From Maratus speciosus (lineage: Eukaryota > Arthropoda > Arachnida > Araneae > Salticidae): a DNA stretch of 64,000 bases. This document shows positions 1-12,289 of this stretch, piece after piece (the stretch's first letter is position 1; each line of letters starts with the position of its first letter). Where the stretch lies: positions 443,487,502 to 443,551,501 of the forward strand of contig OZ010794.1 of NCBI GenBank assembly GCA_963932465.1. Reading direction: 5' to 3'. The position numbers were made by a program, and so were the translations under genes. Under the pieces are notes generated by a model. That model ran no database searches. It worked only from the letters and a program-made list of their open reading frames with translations, and was not told the origin of the DNA.

Positions 1-110
1 AACTTTGAGATATAAAAGCGTTCGACAAGCCGAATATTCGGTATTCGGTTTGCCTGTAGGTCGAATATTCGGTATTCGACCAAAAACACTATTCGTTGCA
101 TACCTTAATC
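1..110. repeat. Fragment of a palindromic AT/CG repeat, probably a transposon end
   Basis: The motif CGAATATTCGGTATTCG occurs twice in opposite contexts (around 32-48 and 63-79), followed by a run ending near 108. The layout resembles the inverted end of a non-autonomous DNA transposon that continues outside the window. Only one end is visible, so neither the superfamily nor a target duplication can be shown. Confidence 0.35.
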
Positions 111-189
111 ATAATTTTTGTTGGACAAATCATTCCTTGCAGTTAATTATTAAATGAATATAAAATAACTAATGCGGTTTGAAAATATT

Positions 190-236
190 ATAGATTCTCG
201 ATTATCTGACGTCCGATTAACCGAAACACTCGGTTA
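190..236. repeat. pogo/Tigger-like terminal fragment
   Basis: The words GATTATCTGACGTCCGATTAACCG and CGGTTAACC, given here as separate short motifs, resemble terminal repeats of pogo/Tigger-type elements. A similar reversed sequence (CGGTTAAGCGGGAATCGGAT) lies at about 23600-23620. No second end is visible near this fragment. Confidence 0.3.
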
Positions 237-269
237 ACCAACACTCTTATTATATAATAACCCCTGCGG

Positions 270-598
270 TGATTGTGTTTTTTAACTTTTGATAGCTCAT
301 TTTTATGTATTTTTTAGTGCTGAACCTGAAAATGACCTTTATTTGTAACCATCATGTCAGTATTTTTTGCAAATTTTACATTTCAAAGATTAAAAGTAAA
401 AAAATTGCGAAAATCTGATACTATAAAATACATATGATGATTGTGTTTTTTAACTTTTAATAGCTGATTTTTATGAATTTTTTAGCGCTCAATCCGAAAA
501 TGACATTCATTTTTAACCACCACGTCAGGATTTTGGCAAATCGTAAATTTCAAAGTTAAAAAGTAAACAAATAGCGAAAATCTCTCAAAGATTAAGGC
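270..598 (+). repeat. Two-unit tandem repeat, about 168-bp period
   Basis: The unit starting TGATTGTGTTTTTTAAC at 270 recurs at 438 with several substitutions. Both units continue through a run related to ATTTTTTAG, then AAAATGAC. A third copy lies inverted at 1320-1474. Nothing coding is seen. Confidence 0.75.
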
Positions 599-716
599 TG
601 TTCTCAAATCCAAAAAGGCAACTATATGACATAAATTTTAATTCATTTTTACCCGTAAATGCATGAAACTAGCAGGCGTTGTTGTTCAGAAACTATGTAA
701 CCAAACTGTGTCTTCC

Positions 717-718
<2 letters not shown>

Positions 719-753
<35 letters not shown>
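719..753. repeat. Poly(T) tract
   Basis: An uninterrupted T run of about 34 bases. It could be a retroposon tail in reverse orientation, but no retroposon body can be assigned beside it. Homopolymer length may be an assembly estimate. Confidence 0.8.
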
Positions 754-755
<2 letters not shown>

Positions 756-2196
756 AAATGCAATAGATCTTTCAGAAAATAGTGTCAAAGTGCGCGTTTT
801 GAAACTAAATTTCCTCGCGAAAGAAGAATAACCACTCAAGGAAGGTTGAAAAACATCTTTGTTATGTTTTCAAAATCGCTTATAACTCAATACGTAATTA
901 TCAAAAAATGGAAAACACAATTCGATTAAAAATCGCTTCCATAGTCAGGCCTTCCAATTTTATATCTCTCCGTTAAAAAATGAATTTGTAAATGTGTCAA
1001 AACGTTTTGCGCTTGTTGAACAGAGCAGTTGAGAATAGCCTTAACAAAAGAAGGTAAATGTTTTAAACACATCTGCGACAAATTTCCTAGCCTTATCAAC
1101 TGCCAAAATAAAAGAGGATACGGAAATGAATCCCATAGAGGAGATAAAAGGAAAAGCGCGAAGCAGAGCGTGAGCCGTTCAAAGAAACTTCCACACATGG
1201 AATAAAATTGTAAGGATTTTAAATACACAATATTTTGCATGTTTAACTGAAAAAATGCATAGTATAAGCAAAAAAATGAATAAATTATTATGAAAAAAAG
1301 TTACCTCTATTTATAGTAGCAGATTTTCACAATATTTCGACTTTTTAAAAATTTGAGATTTGGGAAAAATCCTGATGTGATGGTATAGTAAAAAAGAAGG
1401 TCATTTTTAGATTCAGCACAAAAAAATACATAAGAACCAATTATCGAAAGCTAAAAAAACATAACCATCACATCTATTATTTAATATCAGATTTCTGAAA
1501 GAGGATCCCCTTCAGAAATCTAATGAGGCCTTAACATCCTTGAAAGTCAAAATGTGTCATCAAAATGTGTGTATATTTCACACTTAGACGCATTTTCTTC
1601 ATAATCTACTCATTATTAGTCCGTAAAAGTTTACACTTGTCACTGAGGCTCAGGTCTGTTTCCACAGCTCCTCTACAAGAGGCAAAAAGAAAGCGAAAAA
1701 TGATAAACCAAACAATGAACTGTGAGTGACAGTAAGGCGGTATTTTCAGTTCAAAACAACTAGAAGGCCTTTCATTATGTAAATACATAAAAGAAGGACC
1801 AATTTACTAAGTTGGCTTTTAAGAAATCAACACACCATATGCATTTTAGCTTTTAAATGACTAGGATTAGGACGTAATCCTTTTTTGTTCTTTCATCATA
1901 TACCCCTTGAAATTTACTAATGTAGGTGGCAATAACAGTACATTTTTTACTTATTAGTGGCTTTCTTCAGAAACATTAAGATGCTTGAGTTTTTCAAGGA
2001 ACCTTTTTTTTTGTATGTTTCTTTGGAAATTGTTACGATTCCCATTCTTTTCGCAAGTCAAACTTCAAGTACAATTTTCTCAAGTAATATAACTCTCAAG
2101 TAAACAAACCGATAACTAAGAAAGATTGAAAAGTGAATAAAATTAAAATGTATTTTTTGTACATAAAATTCGATGAAACATGGGGACCCAATAAGT
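754..2196. other. Intergenic stretch with one inverted repeat copy
   Basis: No convincing gene was found. The only structure recognised is the inverted third copy (1320-1474) of the 168-bp repeat at 270-598. The short reading frames here have no recognisable domain and are of chance length for this base composition. Confidence 0.6.
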
Positions 2197-3149
2197 ATGA
2201 TATAAAAAACTGTTGGAACCAGAGAGAAAAGTAAAGCTCGATCTAAAAAAGTTACAGTAAAAAATTGGCAAATAGTTTCAGTCTAAAAAAGTAAGTAGTG
2301 CCTATCAAAGTAATGCAGCCAGATTATCTGTAAAGCTCATGAAATACCCAAATTTTTGTTGATAGCTGAAAATGTGGACTGAGCTTTACTGGTGCCTTAA
2401 AATCAATGAGAGGAATACATTTCATTTTTAACACATTCTGAATTCCAAACATTCATAACCAGTTTAAAAAGTGGATTCATAAGAATAGGTTAGAGGCTGA
2501 TTTGTTAATGAGCGAGAACCTCAGAGATCAGTTCAGTAAGAAGCATGTACCAAATTCCATTCCAGGGGTCATTAATAAGCCTGGAAACTAAAAGCCCAAA
2601 GTAACCCCCAAACCCTAAGAATTTACTATTCAACCCTAGGTTAACCACTTGTCTGGCTTAAGTCCATTGACAAGGTTCCCTTTTCACAGTAATTACATGA
2701 AATAAAATTTATACGTGTTATGTCAGAAATGTTAATAACAACAACTCTTCAACAACTTGACTATATTAATGTTATACTTAAAATGTTTATTCATGGTTTA
2801 CATTCTTTTAACTATGTGTAGTTTAGCTTGACTTTATGCAATCATGTCAACAATTCTGAGCCTGACAGAAATTTCTTGTACATAACTACACATTCTGTTT
2901 ACTATACCCGGTACTCATTTTGAGTGGATAATATGATTCTGAATATAAGGCACCAGTAAAGCTCAGTCCACATTTTCAGCTATCAACAAAAATTTGGGTA
3001 ATTTCATGAGCTTTACAGATAATCTGGTTGCATTACTTTGATACGCACTACTTACTTTTTTAGACTGAAACTATTTGCCAATTTTTTATTGTAACTTTTT
3101 TAGATCGAGCTTTACTTTTCTCTCTGGTTCCAACAGTTTTTTATATCAT
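2197..3149. mobile_element. MITE-like element with about 203-bp terminal inverted repeats
   Basis: The left arm (2197-2399) starts ATGATATAAAAAACTG. The right arm (2946-3149) is its near-exact reverse complement and ends CAGTTTTTTATATCAT. The arms differ at only a few positions, for example GTGCCTATC against GTGCGTATC. The 546-bp core shows no transposase. Long arms around an unrelated core suggest a non-autonomous or fold-back DNA element. The flanks do not give a clear target duplication, so the superfamily is open. Confidence 0.8.
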
Positions 3150-3183
3150 TTCACACCTTTTTCAGATCCTTTCAGGAACTTAA

Positions 3184-3260
3184 TCAACCAACTTCAACTA
3201 ACCAAACAACCACCCCAACTAACCAACCAATGACCTCGATCAACCAGTCCAACCAATTGC
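3184..3260. repeat. AACC/AACT-rich low-complexity tract
   Basis: A degenerate run of CAACC, AACTAACC and CCAACC units. Similar AACC tails end the SINE at 62868-63115, so this may be the remnant of a retroposon tail. No SINE head is seen beside it. Confidence 0.5.
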
Positions 3261-3465
3261 CCCAATCAAAAACTAACAGAAACATTAGTTCACCAGTGTA
3301 TTTCAAGAGCTCTAATGACCCCATACTTATTAGAGAAACTCCAACTAGGTAAGAGAAACGTCATGAGATCAAGTACGCATGCTCACTGGAAGAAAAGTGG
3401 AGGCTGGAAGAAAAATCATGCAAACCTGATTTTCCCTGCTTGGCGCGTTCTCGTCCTTTGGCTAC

Positions 3466-3812
3466 TTTTATTATTATTATTATTATTATTTTAATGCGCG
3501 TTCTTGCAAAACGGAACAGGGTAAAAAAAAAAAAAAAAAAATCTTTTTTAGGACGAATCAAAATATTTATCATCGTGGATTCATTTGTTTTTGTCCATAT
3601 TATAACAAAAGTTGCTCTAAGCAGGCCTAACAGCGCTCCTATATTTCCTATAATTCCTATAAATTTGAAAAAGTTCCTATTTTTCTTATATTTCCTATAT
3701 ATTTCATATATGTGATTTTTCCGTGAATATATTTTTAAAATTTTTCCGAATTCTGCAATTTTTTTTAAATCACGAATTTTGTCAATTCTATACAAAAAAA
3801 AAAAAAAAAGAA

Positions 3813-3846
<34 letters not shown>

Positions 3847-3850
3847 TAAT
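3466..3850. repeat. Cluster of simple repeats: (TTA)n, poly(A), (TA)n
   Basis: Contains a TTA/ATT run at about 3466-3491, an A run at about 3522-3540, and an A-rich tract passing into TA repeats at about 3795-3849. Reading frames across this block are translations of the simple repeats. Confidence 0.8.
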
Positions 3851-3859
3851 AACTAAATA

Positions 3860-4262
3860 AATTTCTTAGGTTTGGTACGGTACTAAAAATTTCATCATTT
3901 GATTGCGAAAATAATCTCTAATTTCATCAATCGGTTGAAGAAAAAAAAAATAGTGATCTTCGTCAATGGATCCTAGAAGAAAAATTTAAATTTTGTCAAA
4001 CTGTTTAAAAAATGTGGATTTTGTCAATCGATTATTGAAAAAATTGTAAATATTTTTAATATGTTGCTGATAAAAATCGAGAACTTATTTCTATCAGTGG
4101 AATAAAAAATAGCAAATTTCATCAACAAGTAACGTTAAAAATTCATTGATTTCGTAAGCTGCATTAAGAATTCGCTGATTTCGTCAATTTGTTGCTGCAA
4201 TATATCGCGAAATTTGTCGATTGGTCATTTATAAAAATCATAAATTTGATTGAAAATCATTG
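3860..4262. repeat. Degenerate minisatellite with AATTTCATCAAT core
   Basis: About eight diverged copies of a 40-55 bp motif containing TTTCGTCAATYGRTTG-like words alternate with A-rich spacers. The theme (TTTGACGAAATT) is close to that of the minisatellite at 12290-12690, so the two may be related. Spacing is irregular. Confidence 0.5.
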
Positions 4263-5289
4263 AATTGAATAACTGAAATTACACATTTCTGTACTATTTT
4301 ACAATACATTTTTAAAGGAATAAAAAAACTATCCATGCCTTATGCAAGTTTTTAATCAATAACATTTTCTAACATTTCTTCGCTTTCGGAGGTGTAGGGG
4401 GGAGGGTCGGGTGGTTATGGTTCATTGTTAATTTTCTAAACCTTTTGAATTTAATAACCATCTATGTTAATTTGTGTGTGTGTGTGAACCTATTTATTTA
4501 GGCCGAAAAATACAAAATATAAACGGTGATCATACAAAAACAGAATTCATAATCGCATTAATTATCAGTAGCATTTTTTAATATTCCTCGAACTTCGGGA
4601 TTTTGATAACAAATTTTTAGCGTTTATTTTTAAAACTTTATAAATTTAGCACCCTTCAACAAAAATGGATATTTTTATGAATATTCAAATTTAGTATATA
4701 ATATTAATATTCAAATTTTATATATTGTCCAAAATATAAAAAAACTGTGAACATATACCATTTAATAATGTATTAAAGGTGGTCCCTTTTCTTTTCTTCT
4801 TTTTTTTGGGGGGGGGGTGCCTTTCCAAAAATGCCAATTTCTTTGGCTCATTCACGAAATCTTTTTTACACAGAAATGCATGAAATTTTTAGATATTAAT
4901 ATTCAAGTGCCAGACAATGGCACTGCGTTTTCCATTTTCCTAAAAATTTGTCGCACCTTCAATTACAATCCATTAGTTACTATGACGAACTTTTCATGAC
5001 TGTAGTGCCTTACAAATTGACAGAATGTGCAATTCTTATTGCCATTTTAGGAGAAGACTTTTCTATTTATCGAAAACCAGAAAAGCAATTCGATTTCTTA
5101 CAACCGGAAAAGAATATTTGCAAATTCGTATGTATCTGCGGTTAAAAGTAACCTCTTGAATATGGTAGAAAGTAATTAGTTTGAATTTGACAACCTACAA
5201 AATTCCTGAGGAAAAAAGAAAAAAAAAAGAGAAATACTTTGAAAAAAAAAAAACAAATACTTGTATTCAATTTATATTGGTTGTCTCTA
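4263..5289. other. Intergenic AT-rich stretch
   Basis: Apart from a short TG run (about 4470-4487) and a T/G-rich stretch (4790-4818) I see no organised feature. Short frames at 4817-5145 carry no recognisable motif. Confidence 0.6.
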
Positions 5290-5560
5290 TCCTTAATTTA
5301 CATAAGGCGATTCACTAAAGAAGAATTCCCCCATTGAACAACGCGAAACTTTCTGAATCATTTTTAAACATAAAAGCACGATTCTTCAGGTACGATTATT
5401 GAAGGGATTTTCAATGTAACAGTTTTTTTATTTTTCTGATAAATGAATTGCAACTTGAATTATAAATTATTGCTGTTTCAGAAGGCAACGTTTCCCTTTT
5501 CTGCGGTGTCGCGTCCGGAAATTCGGTCCAATTAGACCTGCAGAAATTCGGCCCAATGAT
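5290..5560. repeat. Dispersed repeat, also present at 24190-24440
   Basis: Shared blocks in the same order include CAACRATGCGAAACTTTC-like words, GACTCATTTTTAA-like words and CGCTTCCGGAAATTC-like words. The second copy lies inside the fold-back element at 23639-25122. This copy therefore looks like a decayed relative of that element's core. Confidence 0.55.
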
Positions 5561-5727
5561 TTAATATGCCTTGCGCTTAGATAAAATGTATTCATATATT
5601 TATGTATTTTAATATTATTTTACAATATATTAAAAAAAAATTCTTTCTATATTTTCAAGAGATTTTTAGTGTTAATTTTTAAAACTATGGGAATTTAATG
5701 GCCATAAATATTTATATTTTTCTTGGT

Positions 5728-5752
5728 GGGTGGGTGGGTGGGTGGGGGGGAT
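5728..5752 (+). repeat. (GGGT)n microsatellite
   Basis: Five or six GGGT units run into a G tract. Confidence 0.85.
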
Positions 5753-5842
5753 TTTGAGGTTAAGGTTTAGAACTTAGCTCATACATATATTTGGAGCAAA
5801 ATGTAAACATTTACTTCATTCGACATTACAGAAAAACTAGAA

Positions 5843-6110
5843 TAATTTTAACACAATTATTCTAATTGGTAAACAAAACATATTAGATGTAAATTTCCAA
5901 CTGGGCGAAAAATGTCCGGACCAGGATTCGAACCGGGGGGATGCTGTTATCTTCAAAGTTAGCTGGGTGAAAAAGTTCGACCAGAATCGTCCGGGATAGA
6001 TCAGATGGCAGAGCACTGGCGGCTTCAGCCAGGAGGTCCCGGGTTCGAATCCTGGTCCGGACATTTTTTGCCCGGTTGGAAATTTACATCCAATATTACA
6101 TAAAAAACTT
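5843..6110. repeat. Head-to-head pair of tRNA-like repeats
   Basis: The left arm reads on the minus strand and the right arm on the plus strand. Each has a tRNA-like T arm (GGTTCGAATCCTGG), then GGACATTTTT, a GCCCRGTTGGAAATTTACAT block and a tail. The left arm ends at TTTTAACACAATTATTCTA (5843-5861). The same distal module occurs at 36496-36570, 61228-61300 and 61935-62010. This is a tRNA-derived repeat family arranged as an inverted repeat. Confidence 0.65.
5989..6063 (+). pseudogene. tRNA-like pseudogene (decayed cloverleaf)
   Basis: A 7-bp acceptor stem can be drawn (GTCCGGG with TCCGGAC), and a complete 5-bp T stem with loop TTCGAAT. The anticodon stem CTGGC/GCCAG is perfect but encloses GGCTTCA, which lacks the expected U at position 33. 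The D stem has a mismatch. A T6 run follows. I read it as the tRNA-derived head of a repeat, not a working tRNA; if read literally the anticodon would be CTT. Confidence 0.5.
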
Positions 6111-6972
6111 AATTTATTTCTTACACTCCTACAATGCATAGGAAACAAAATGAAAAAAAAATGTATAATCCCCCTCTAAAATGTATATTGCTTATCTCCG
6201 TGCACAATTTATTCTAAGGATGCCTAGGAAATTAATAAATAATTATACAAATTAATATATTTCACGAAGTCACACATTCAGGATATCATTGTGCGTCTTA
6301 AAATGCATGAAATTTGCAGGTAGTCACGCATGAAATTTTATATTCCAGTTCTTTCTAATCGAATATCGTTTTTAGTTTTCCTTACATTCCATTTTTAATT
6401 ATAATCGATCGCTCCACAATGACGACTAATAGCAGATATTTATTTGTCGAATGGAGAGGTGAACTTCATTTAATTTTTTGTAACTCCTTTTTTTTTCTTT
6501 CTTTTTTGCTCCATTTTGTATTGTACAGTAAGAAGACCGAAGAACAAAAAATGATCTTCTAAATTTACACTTCACAAAATTTCCACCTTTAATTTCCTCT
6601 GACATCCCTTCCCCATCATATAAAATTACATTAAGTTATTTCTAGTAATTAGATATTTTTATGTTATTAAAATTACAACAAAAATATTTTAATGTAATTT
6701 TATTCGATGTTTTTGCATTAAAATATGTTTCTTTTTAATTATTAAAATATAGCCCTTGGGTGATATTAAATATTAAAACTTAGTTTCATTAAGAAGAACC
6801 GATCTAAAAAATTATAATATTTTATTAACTGATAATAAATTATTAAAAAGAAATATATAAATAAATAAAATTAAATATTAAAACTTAGTTTTATTGACAA
6901 GAATCGATTTGAAAAAAAATCAGACTAACTGGTAACAAATCAATAAAGAAATAAACAAAATTTTAAAAGCGA
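6111..6972. other. AT-rich intergenic stretch
   Basis: A pair of similar words (AAATATTAAAACTTAGTTT at about 6767-6785 and 6872-6890) suggests a short local duplication. Otherwise I see nothing. Confidence 0.5.
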
Positions 6973-7045
6973 AATAAAGAGGATCGAACCCGCCACCTTT
7001 GAATAACTAGATATGTGCTTTAACCATTACATCATATCATCTACG
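6973..7045 (-). repeat. tRNA-derived SINE head
   Basis: The minus strand carries an A-box-like TGATGTAATGGTTAAAGC and a B-box GGGTTCGATCCTC at tRNA spacing, so it looks like the RNA polymerase III promoter of a tRNA-derived retroposon. A full cloverleaf is not convincing. The AT-rich sequence at lower coordinates may be the body, but it cannot be bounded. Confidence 0.5.
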
Positions 7046-8364
7046 TGGATTTTACGAAACGACTCTCTATTACTCCCTACATAAGTTCACAGGAGGATTT
7101 CGCGCTTGGCGATTTTTCTTTCTTCGCCAACATCTATTTTGATTACGATGACAGCAAAGAGAGGAAAAAAAATGCTTGTGATTCGATTCCACTAAAACAA
7201 AGCAAGGATATATATACATTTCAGTCATAGAAATAAAAATACTCCAAATTATATATATATATATATTAAAATATAATCAGATAAAGAAAGAATAATGCTC
7301 CTGCTGACAGAATGAAAACGAAACTTAAGGAAGGAAAAAATATTTTTTCAAGAAAATTGCGAAATTCTTAGACAAAATTGTGTTTATATCTATAATATAA
7401 ACATTTCTAAACCTGAAAATTGGTGTTAAAAAACTAAACAAGCGTGAAAACATTATGAATTACATAATTTTAAAAACGCTCTATTTTCGTCCTGTGTAAT
7501 GTCTATGGTAGCGCTACAGTCGATCGCCTGCGGCGGTTGAAAACAGCTTTGGACCAATCAGAATTTATTGCCATCATGTCGTTTCTCTTATCCATTGTAG
7601 GTTCTCTAATACTTATTGCTAACTCCCATATTGAGATATTGACCTATACTTTACTCAGGACTGGCCACCAGACTAATCCTTAGACTAAGTTTTATACAGT
7701 GTGATCTCTAGAATTTTTCTGCTACGTACCTACGCTTCTCTGGTTTAAGGGACTTTGCAGTATCCTAGGTCAATCCCTCAAACACACAAAAAGCAATGGT
7801 AAGAAACAGCCATAAGAAATGAATTAAAACTGCTAAAAGACTATAAAAAGGGAAAATTTCCGTTTTTGGGATTTAATGGGAATTTAAAACTAAAGTCTAA
7901 AAACGACTGGATGCAAGAAAATGATCAAAAGTGATTGAAAATATTATACAATACACCTGTAAATAATATCAGAAATATGGCTAATATTGGATATTTATAA
8001 TAATATTTCGTAGGTCAAACTAAAATACCGCAAAAATGACTAACCTATTTACATCTAACTGTAACCATTGTTAAAAAAATCTGGAAAATTGGAAAGTAGG
8101 TGTCCTTTGTAAAATATGCATTAATTAAGGAGATAAATAACGTAATGGAGTCTGCAGACAAATGGCATATTTGGTGCGGATAAATTACATAACTGAGTCT
8201 ACAGACAATTAACGCATGTTACCGGGCGTGGTTTAGTGAATAATTAACTTAACCGTAAGCACACGCACCAATTTGTGTAACGTTACTACACGCGTGGTGG
8301 TAAATCTCACCTCATTTTGTCTCCCATTATATTTTTGGCTAAATGCGGTTTAAAAGCAAGTCTA
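7046..8364. other. Intergenic stretch, nothing recognised
   Basis: Holds a short TA microsatellite at about 7249-7266. A less AT-rich patch at 7490-7600 has no open frame of interest. No repeat partner was noticed elsewhere in the window. Confidence 0.5.
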
Positions 8365-8464
8365 CTACTCTATATTGTAAAATGCATCAGTACTACTTCT
8401 TTTTAGGGAAAAATCAAGAGTTTCATATTTATTTTCAGATTTTGCAACAGTTTCTGTAAAAATC

Positions 8465-8499
<35 letters not shown>

Positions 8500-9435
8500 G
8501 AGAGCGTTGCATATGCAACGATTTGTATCAGTTATCTCTGAATCTGAATCGAAAACTGTGGTTTTATTTTGAATTTCGTTTTCATCTACGTTTGAATCGA
8601 CTATTATTGTTTCATTTTTATTTTTATTAGGTTGAATCTGATGCTTTCTAGCACTTTTATTCTTTTTTACCTCTATTATTTTATAAAAATTTCCAAATAC
8701 TGAACTTGTTCCCATGTATGCAAATTCCTTGAAGTACGGTTCAGAATATATACTGTGGAACCCTTGCCCACATACTTCTTCAGCATAAATTTTGTCCTTA
8801 TCATTAATGCTGGCTAATATTGCTGGACATATATTTTTTATCTTTGTAATATTTGATTTCTGCACAAAAACAAGAAAAAAATCGTTTGCTAAGCGCCCTT
8901 GTTACTATTGTTTCTGATAGAAGTTTTTTGATATGGAATTATGCTTTATTTTCACCAGAAACATCTAAATTTGATAGTGGCTTTTTATCCATATTTGATT
9001 ATAAATTTTTTACAAGATTTTGCTCTGAGACCCGACGACCCGTTTTCAAAAACGCAAGAATTTTTTTGTAATAGCATTGGCGGTCTATCACTAAATTTGT
9101 GCAATACCTTTGGCGCCTTATTGCGTTTCCCACTTGCCTTTTATTATCCGTACGTTTGCAGCTATGGCGCAGCTTAACGATATACCGCCGGAACCATTTA
9201 GATTTAAAATGGGAATATTAAAATTTTTCTTTTTCATTGACAGAGTTTATCAGAAGCTAAAAACTTTTCCTTGTTTTTTTTCCTGCCATTTTTTGGTCTC
9301 CCATTTTTTTCTTTGAAATACTGTGTTTTTCTCTCTTCTGTTTACTCCAATCTTTATAATATACAGAACGAGCTTCTTTATTTTCTTTTTGCCACTTCCT
9401 AAACTTCCATTTTTTGGCTCTTTCTTTACAAGGCA
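8365..9435 (-). pseudogene. Decayed reading frame of unknown origin
   Basis: A 166-codon open stretch (8865 to 8365) is interrupted by a poly(A)-encoded lysine run, a clear later expansion. It lies downstream of other protein-like segments on the same strand. At about 9435-9255 there is a basic 60-codon frame starting MPCKERAKKWKFRKW, and near 9230-9100 a segment containing LNGSGGISLSCAIAANVR in another frame with stops. Together they look like remnants of one coding unit broken by stops and indels, perhaps a transposon gene. I do not recognise the family; chance coding-like composition is possible. Confidence 0.3.
8467..8497. repeat. Poly(T) tract
   Basis: A T run of about 30 bases, read as polylysine on the minus strand. 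Confidence 0.8.
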
Positions 9436-12225
9436 TCTTATAAATTACTTATGTTTAACTTTTTAGTTAATAATTACGATAATTATTTCATAATACTATT
9501 TCACAATACTATTTCTTTATACACAACCAAAAAATATTTATTTGGGCAATAGCATCATCTCGAACGTCGACATTTCGAATATTAACAATCGAATATCAAC
9601 ATTTTTAAAAATATCATCTATCAACTTCATCGTAAAATATGTCACGCTTATCGTTTTATAATTGGTTCAATAAAAAATAAAATTAATACATGGAGTAACG
9701 AAAAATTTTTTATTGTCCGAGTGTTCATCTTTAAATAAAACTAGTTGGCATAGAAACCCGCTGCCTTACATTTAAATTGCAGGAGATCTTACGATTTTTT
9801 GTTGTTGTTGTTGGAAGTGTAAATCTAGTTTTATTATACATTTCGACAAAACTATAACATAAATTTGATTGAATACTGAATTTCAAGTAATAAACAATAT
9901 TATAATGTAGGTTAAAAGTTTATTAAATTAAAATACACATTTCCAAAATTCATTTATAAAAAGCATTGCGTTCTTTTAAGATTTGATTTTTTATTTAGAA
10001 ACTGCTGATAGCACATGAAATCATTTTGACGAAATTGGATAAAAATGACGTCATTTGTCAAATCTAGAAGAAACATTTCATATTTGTGAATTAAAATAAA
10101 TATTTATCAAATGACATTTTTCTTGCTTTTTCATTCTGCAAGTAGTGGCTTTGTGAAAAATTTTAAGCGTGTCATTTTTAAGAAAATGTTATTTTTTGTT
10201 TAAATTTACTTGCTCTAAATATAAGTCAATAATTCTATCGATGTATGCAAAAAACTTAAATTTGATTTTGTCCAGCCACCTTGGTTAAATATTAGTAATT
10301 AAAAAAAGAATCTTTGATCTAATATTTGTAGATGGCAATTTGTAAGCAGGCGATTTTTTCTAGCTTAGATTCAGTTGCTTCGTGAAAGTGAATGTGTAAA
10401 ATTATGTTTTATTCCTCAGTTTTTATTTCTTAGCCCTTCTACGGAGAATTAATTTAAAAATACACTAAACATCTTTTTTTTTTAATGTTTCTCCTTTAAT
10501 TCCCATTTTTATTTATTTATTCTATATTTCACGAAAATATGGTTAGTTTTCTCGTTTTTATTTCTATTTTGATTATGCAGTTTTCAAACAAATTATATTT
10601 GGAAGTAAACCTTCCCTGGTATTCGATTGTGTAAAGTTTGAAATTTTTGCGATTACATACATGTTAAAATTTTGTTTTATTTATTTTATTTCATTGTTCA
10701 TTTTATATGTTTGCTACGGAATATTAGCTGGAGACATTTTTATTATTGAAACTGTTTATATTGCTTTAAGTAATAACGGATCATTATTCTTCCATAATAG
10801 AGCCTGCATGCAATAGAGACACATTTAAAAGAAATCGTGCTTAAAAATTAAATTAAAAACCATAAAAATGAGTAAATTGAGATACAATTATCAAACAAAT
10901 TGCAATTGAAAGTACATTTTTTCCCCCATACGATTGTGTAAAAATTGAAAATGTGCGATATTTAGAAATTTAAACCAAATAATGACCTAGCATTTACCGA
11001 AAAATTCTGTGTGACTTAAAAATAAAACTTCCATTTTATGTATCATAATAATAAGAATTAATTTATAATAAGACAATTATAATAATTATTATATCTTATT
11101 ATAATTGTTATGATAAGACACATTTAGCTACAATTTATGTATATTTATGAAAAATGTGCATTTTCTGTTTAGAATGACGTCGATTTATAATGTAAAAATA
11201 TATCAGGATAATCTGAATTTTTATTGACTTATAAAAACAAAGTACTCGTATTATCTTTTTTTTTTAAGTTATTGTGTTATTTTTAGTGTGTGGCAACACA
11301 AAAGAAATAATTTAATTAGAAAATTAAAAAGGAGAGATTTCTATATTGTTAAATTATGGAAAGTATAGTGCTGTGTAAAGTTTAAGTGGTTGCCATTCCT
11401 TTAACATTCAGTATTTTTTTACCGACCTTCGAAAGGCACATCACTAAATTCAGAGCTTTCCAACAAGCTATTACTCATCACTGAATGTTTTCTGGTTTGG
11501 TTTGTAATTGAATTGTTGCGTTTTCATCATGGTTGAAAACATAAAAGATGCGGCTGAGCTCTACTATACAGCACTATCGTGCTGTATGATATATTTTGAC
11601 AGTTTGTTAGGATTTTTTATTTTACTTTCTTTTTTGCATTGCATTGAAAAAACACTGCAAAACGTGAAATGATTATACATTTAATAATTTTTTATTTCTA
11701 ATGGACTCTACAAATGGTATCTTAACGTACTGAAAAACTATTTACGTTTTCGTTTTTCTACATTTCGTGCATTTTTGCTGCAAGCCATTTTGATATAACA
11801 CGTATCTCGCTAAAAAGCACTATAAGAAACAAATTACTATTTTGTTTAGTTCTGCTGTCTGTAAGGTTCCATACACACCAGTTTCCTTTTTTTAAACATT
11901 ATTTATATACGTGAAAAAAATTGTAAAGATGTGAATCCTATAGGATACATGGGGTCTGAGGAGGTTAAAGGGATCCGCATAACGATGTAATTTTCTGTTG
12001 TAGAGATTCAACAAAATGTACACGAAGTGGCATCGTCCCCCACCTCAACATATAGTGTCAAAAATTATGGCGCCATATGCCTTTTGACAGGACATAATCC
12101 TTTTTTGTTCATTAATTGCCGAAACGTCAGTGAGGCTTACCATTGACACCCGAAAAGTGTTTGGTTTTCGTTTGCTTGTCTTTCTGTTCCACGAAAACTG
12201 CAATTAAAAGTGTTGGATTTATATC
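9436..12225. other. Long AT-rich intergenic stretch
   Basis: No gene is recognised. A dispersed repeat at about 10826-10990 (TTGAGATACA..., then TACGATTGTGTAAAAATT, then AATGTGCGATRTTTAGAA) has partial partners at 20285-20370 and 25395-25475. A local palindrome, AATCCTATAGGAT, lies near 11934. Confidence 0.5.
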
Positions 12226-12280
12226 TTAGAGGGGAACCACACCGATCGCCCCCCCCCCCCCCTCGTGGATCCGCGCCTGG
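12226..12280 (-). repeat. hAT-like transposon end
   Basis: On the minus strand the sequence reads CAGGCGCGGATCCACGAG, then a G tract. CAG plus a GC-rich start is typical of hAT terminal repeats. The opposite end and an 8-bp duplication were not found, so it may be a fragment. Confidence 0.4.
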
Positions 12281-12289
12281 AGGAGTCTC

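Noticed and set aside
3361..3795. 144-codon minus-strand frame and its plus-strand partner
   Set aside because: Composed of ATT, A and T runs translated as poly-Ile, Lys and Phe; no domain.
5989..6063. Functional tRNA-Lys
   Set aside because: The anticodon loop lacks U33 and the D stem has a mismatch; the unit is part of an inverted mobile repeat.
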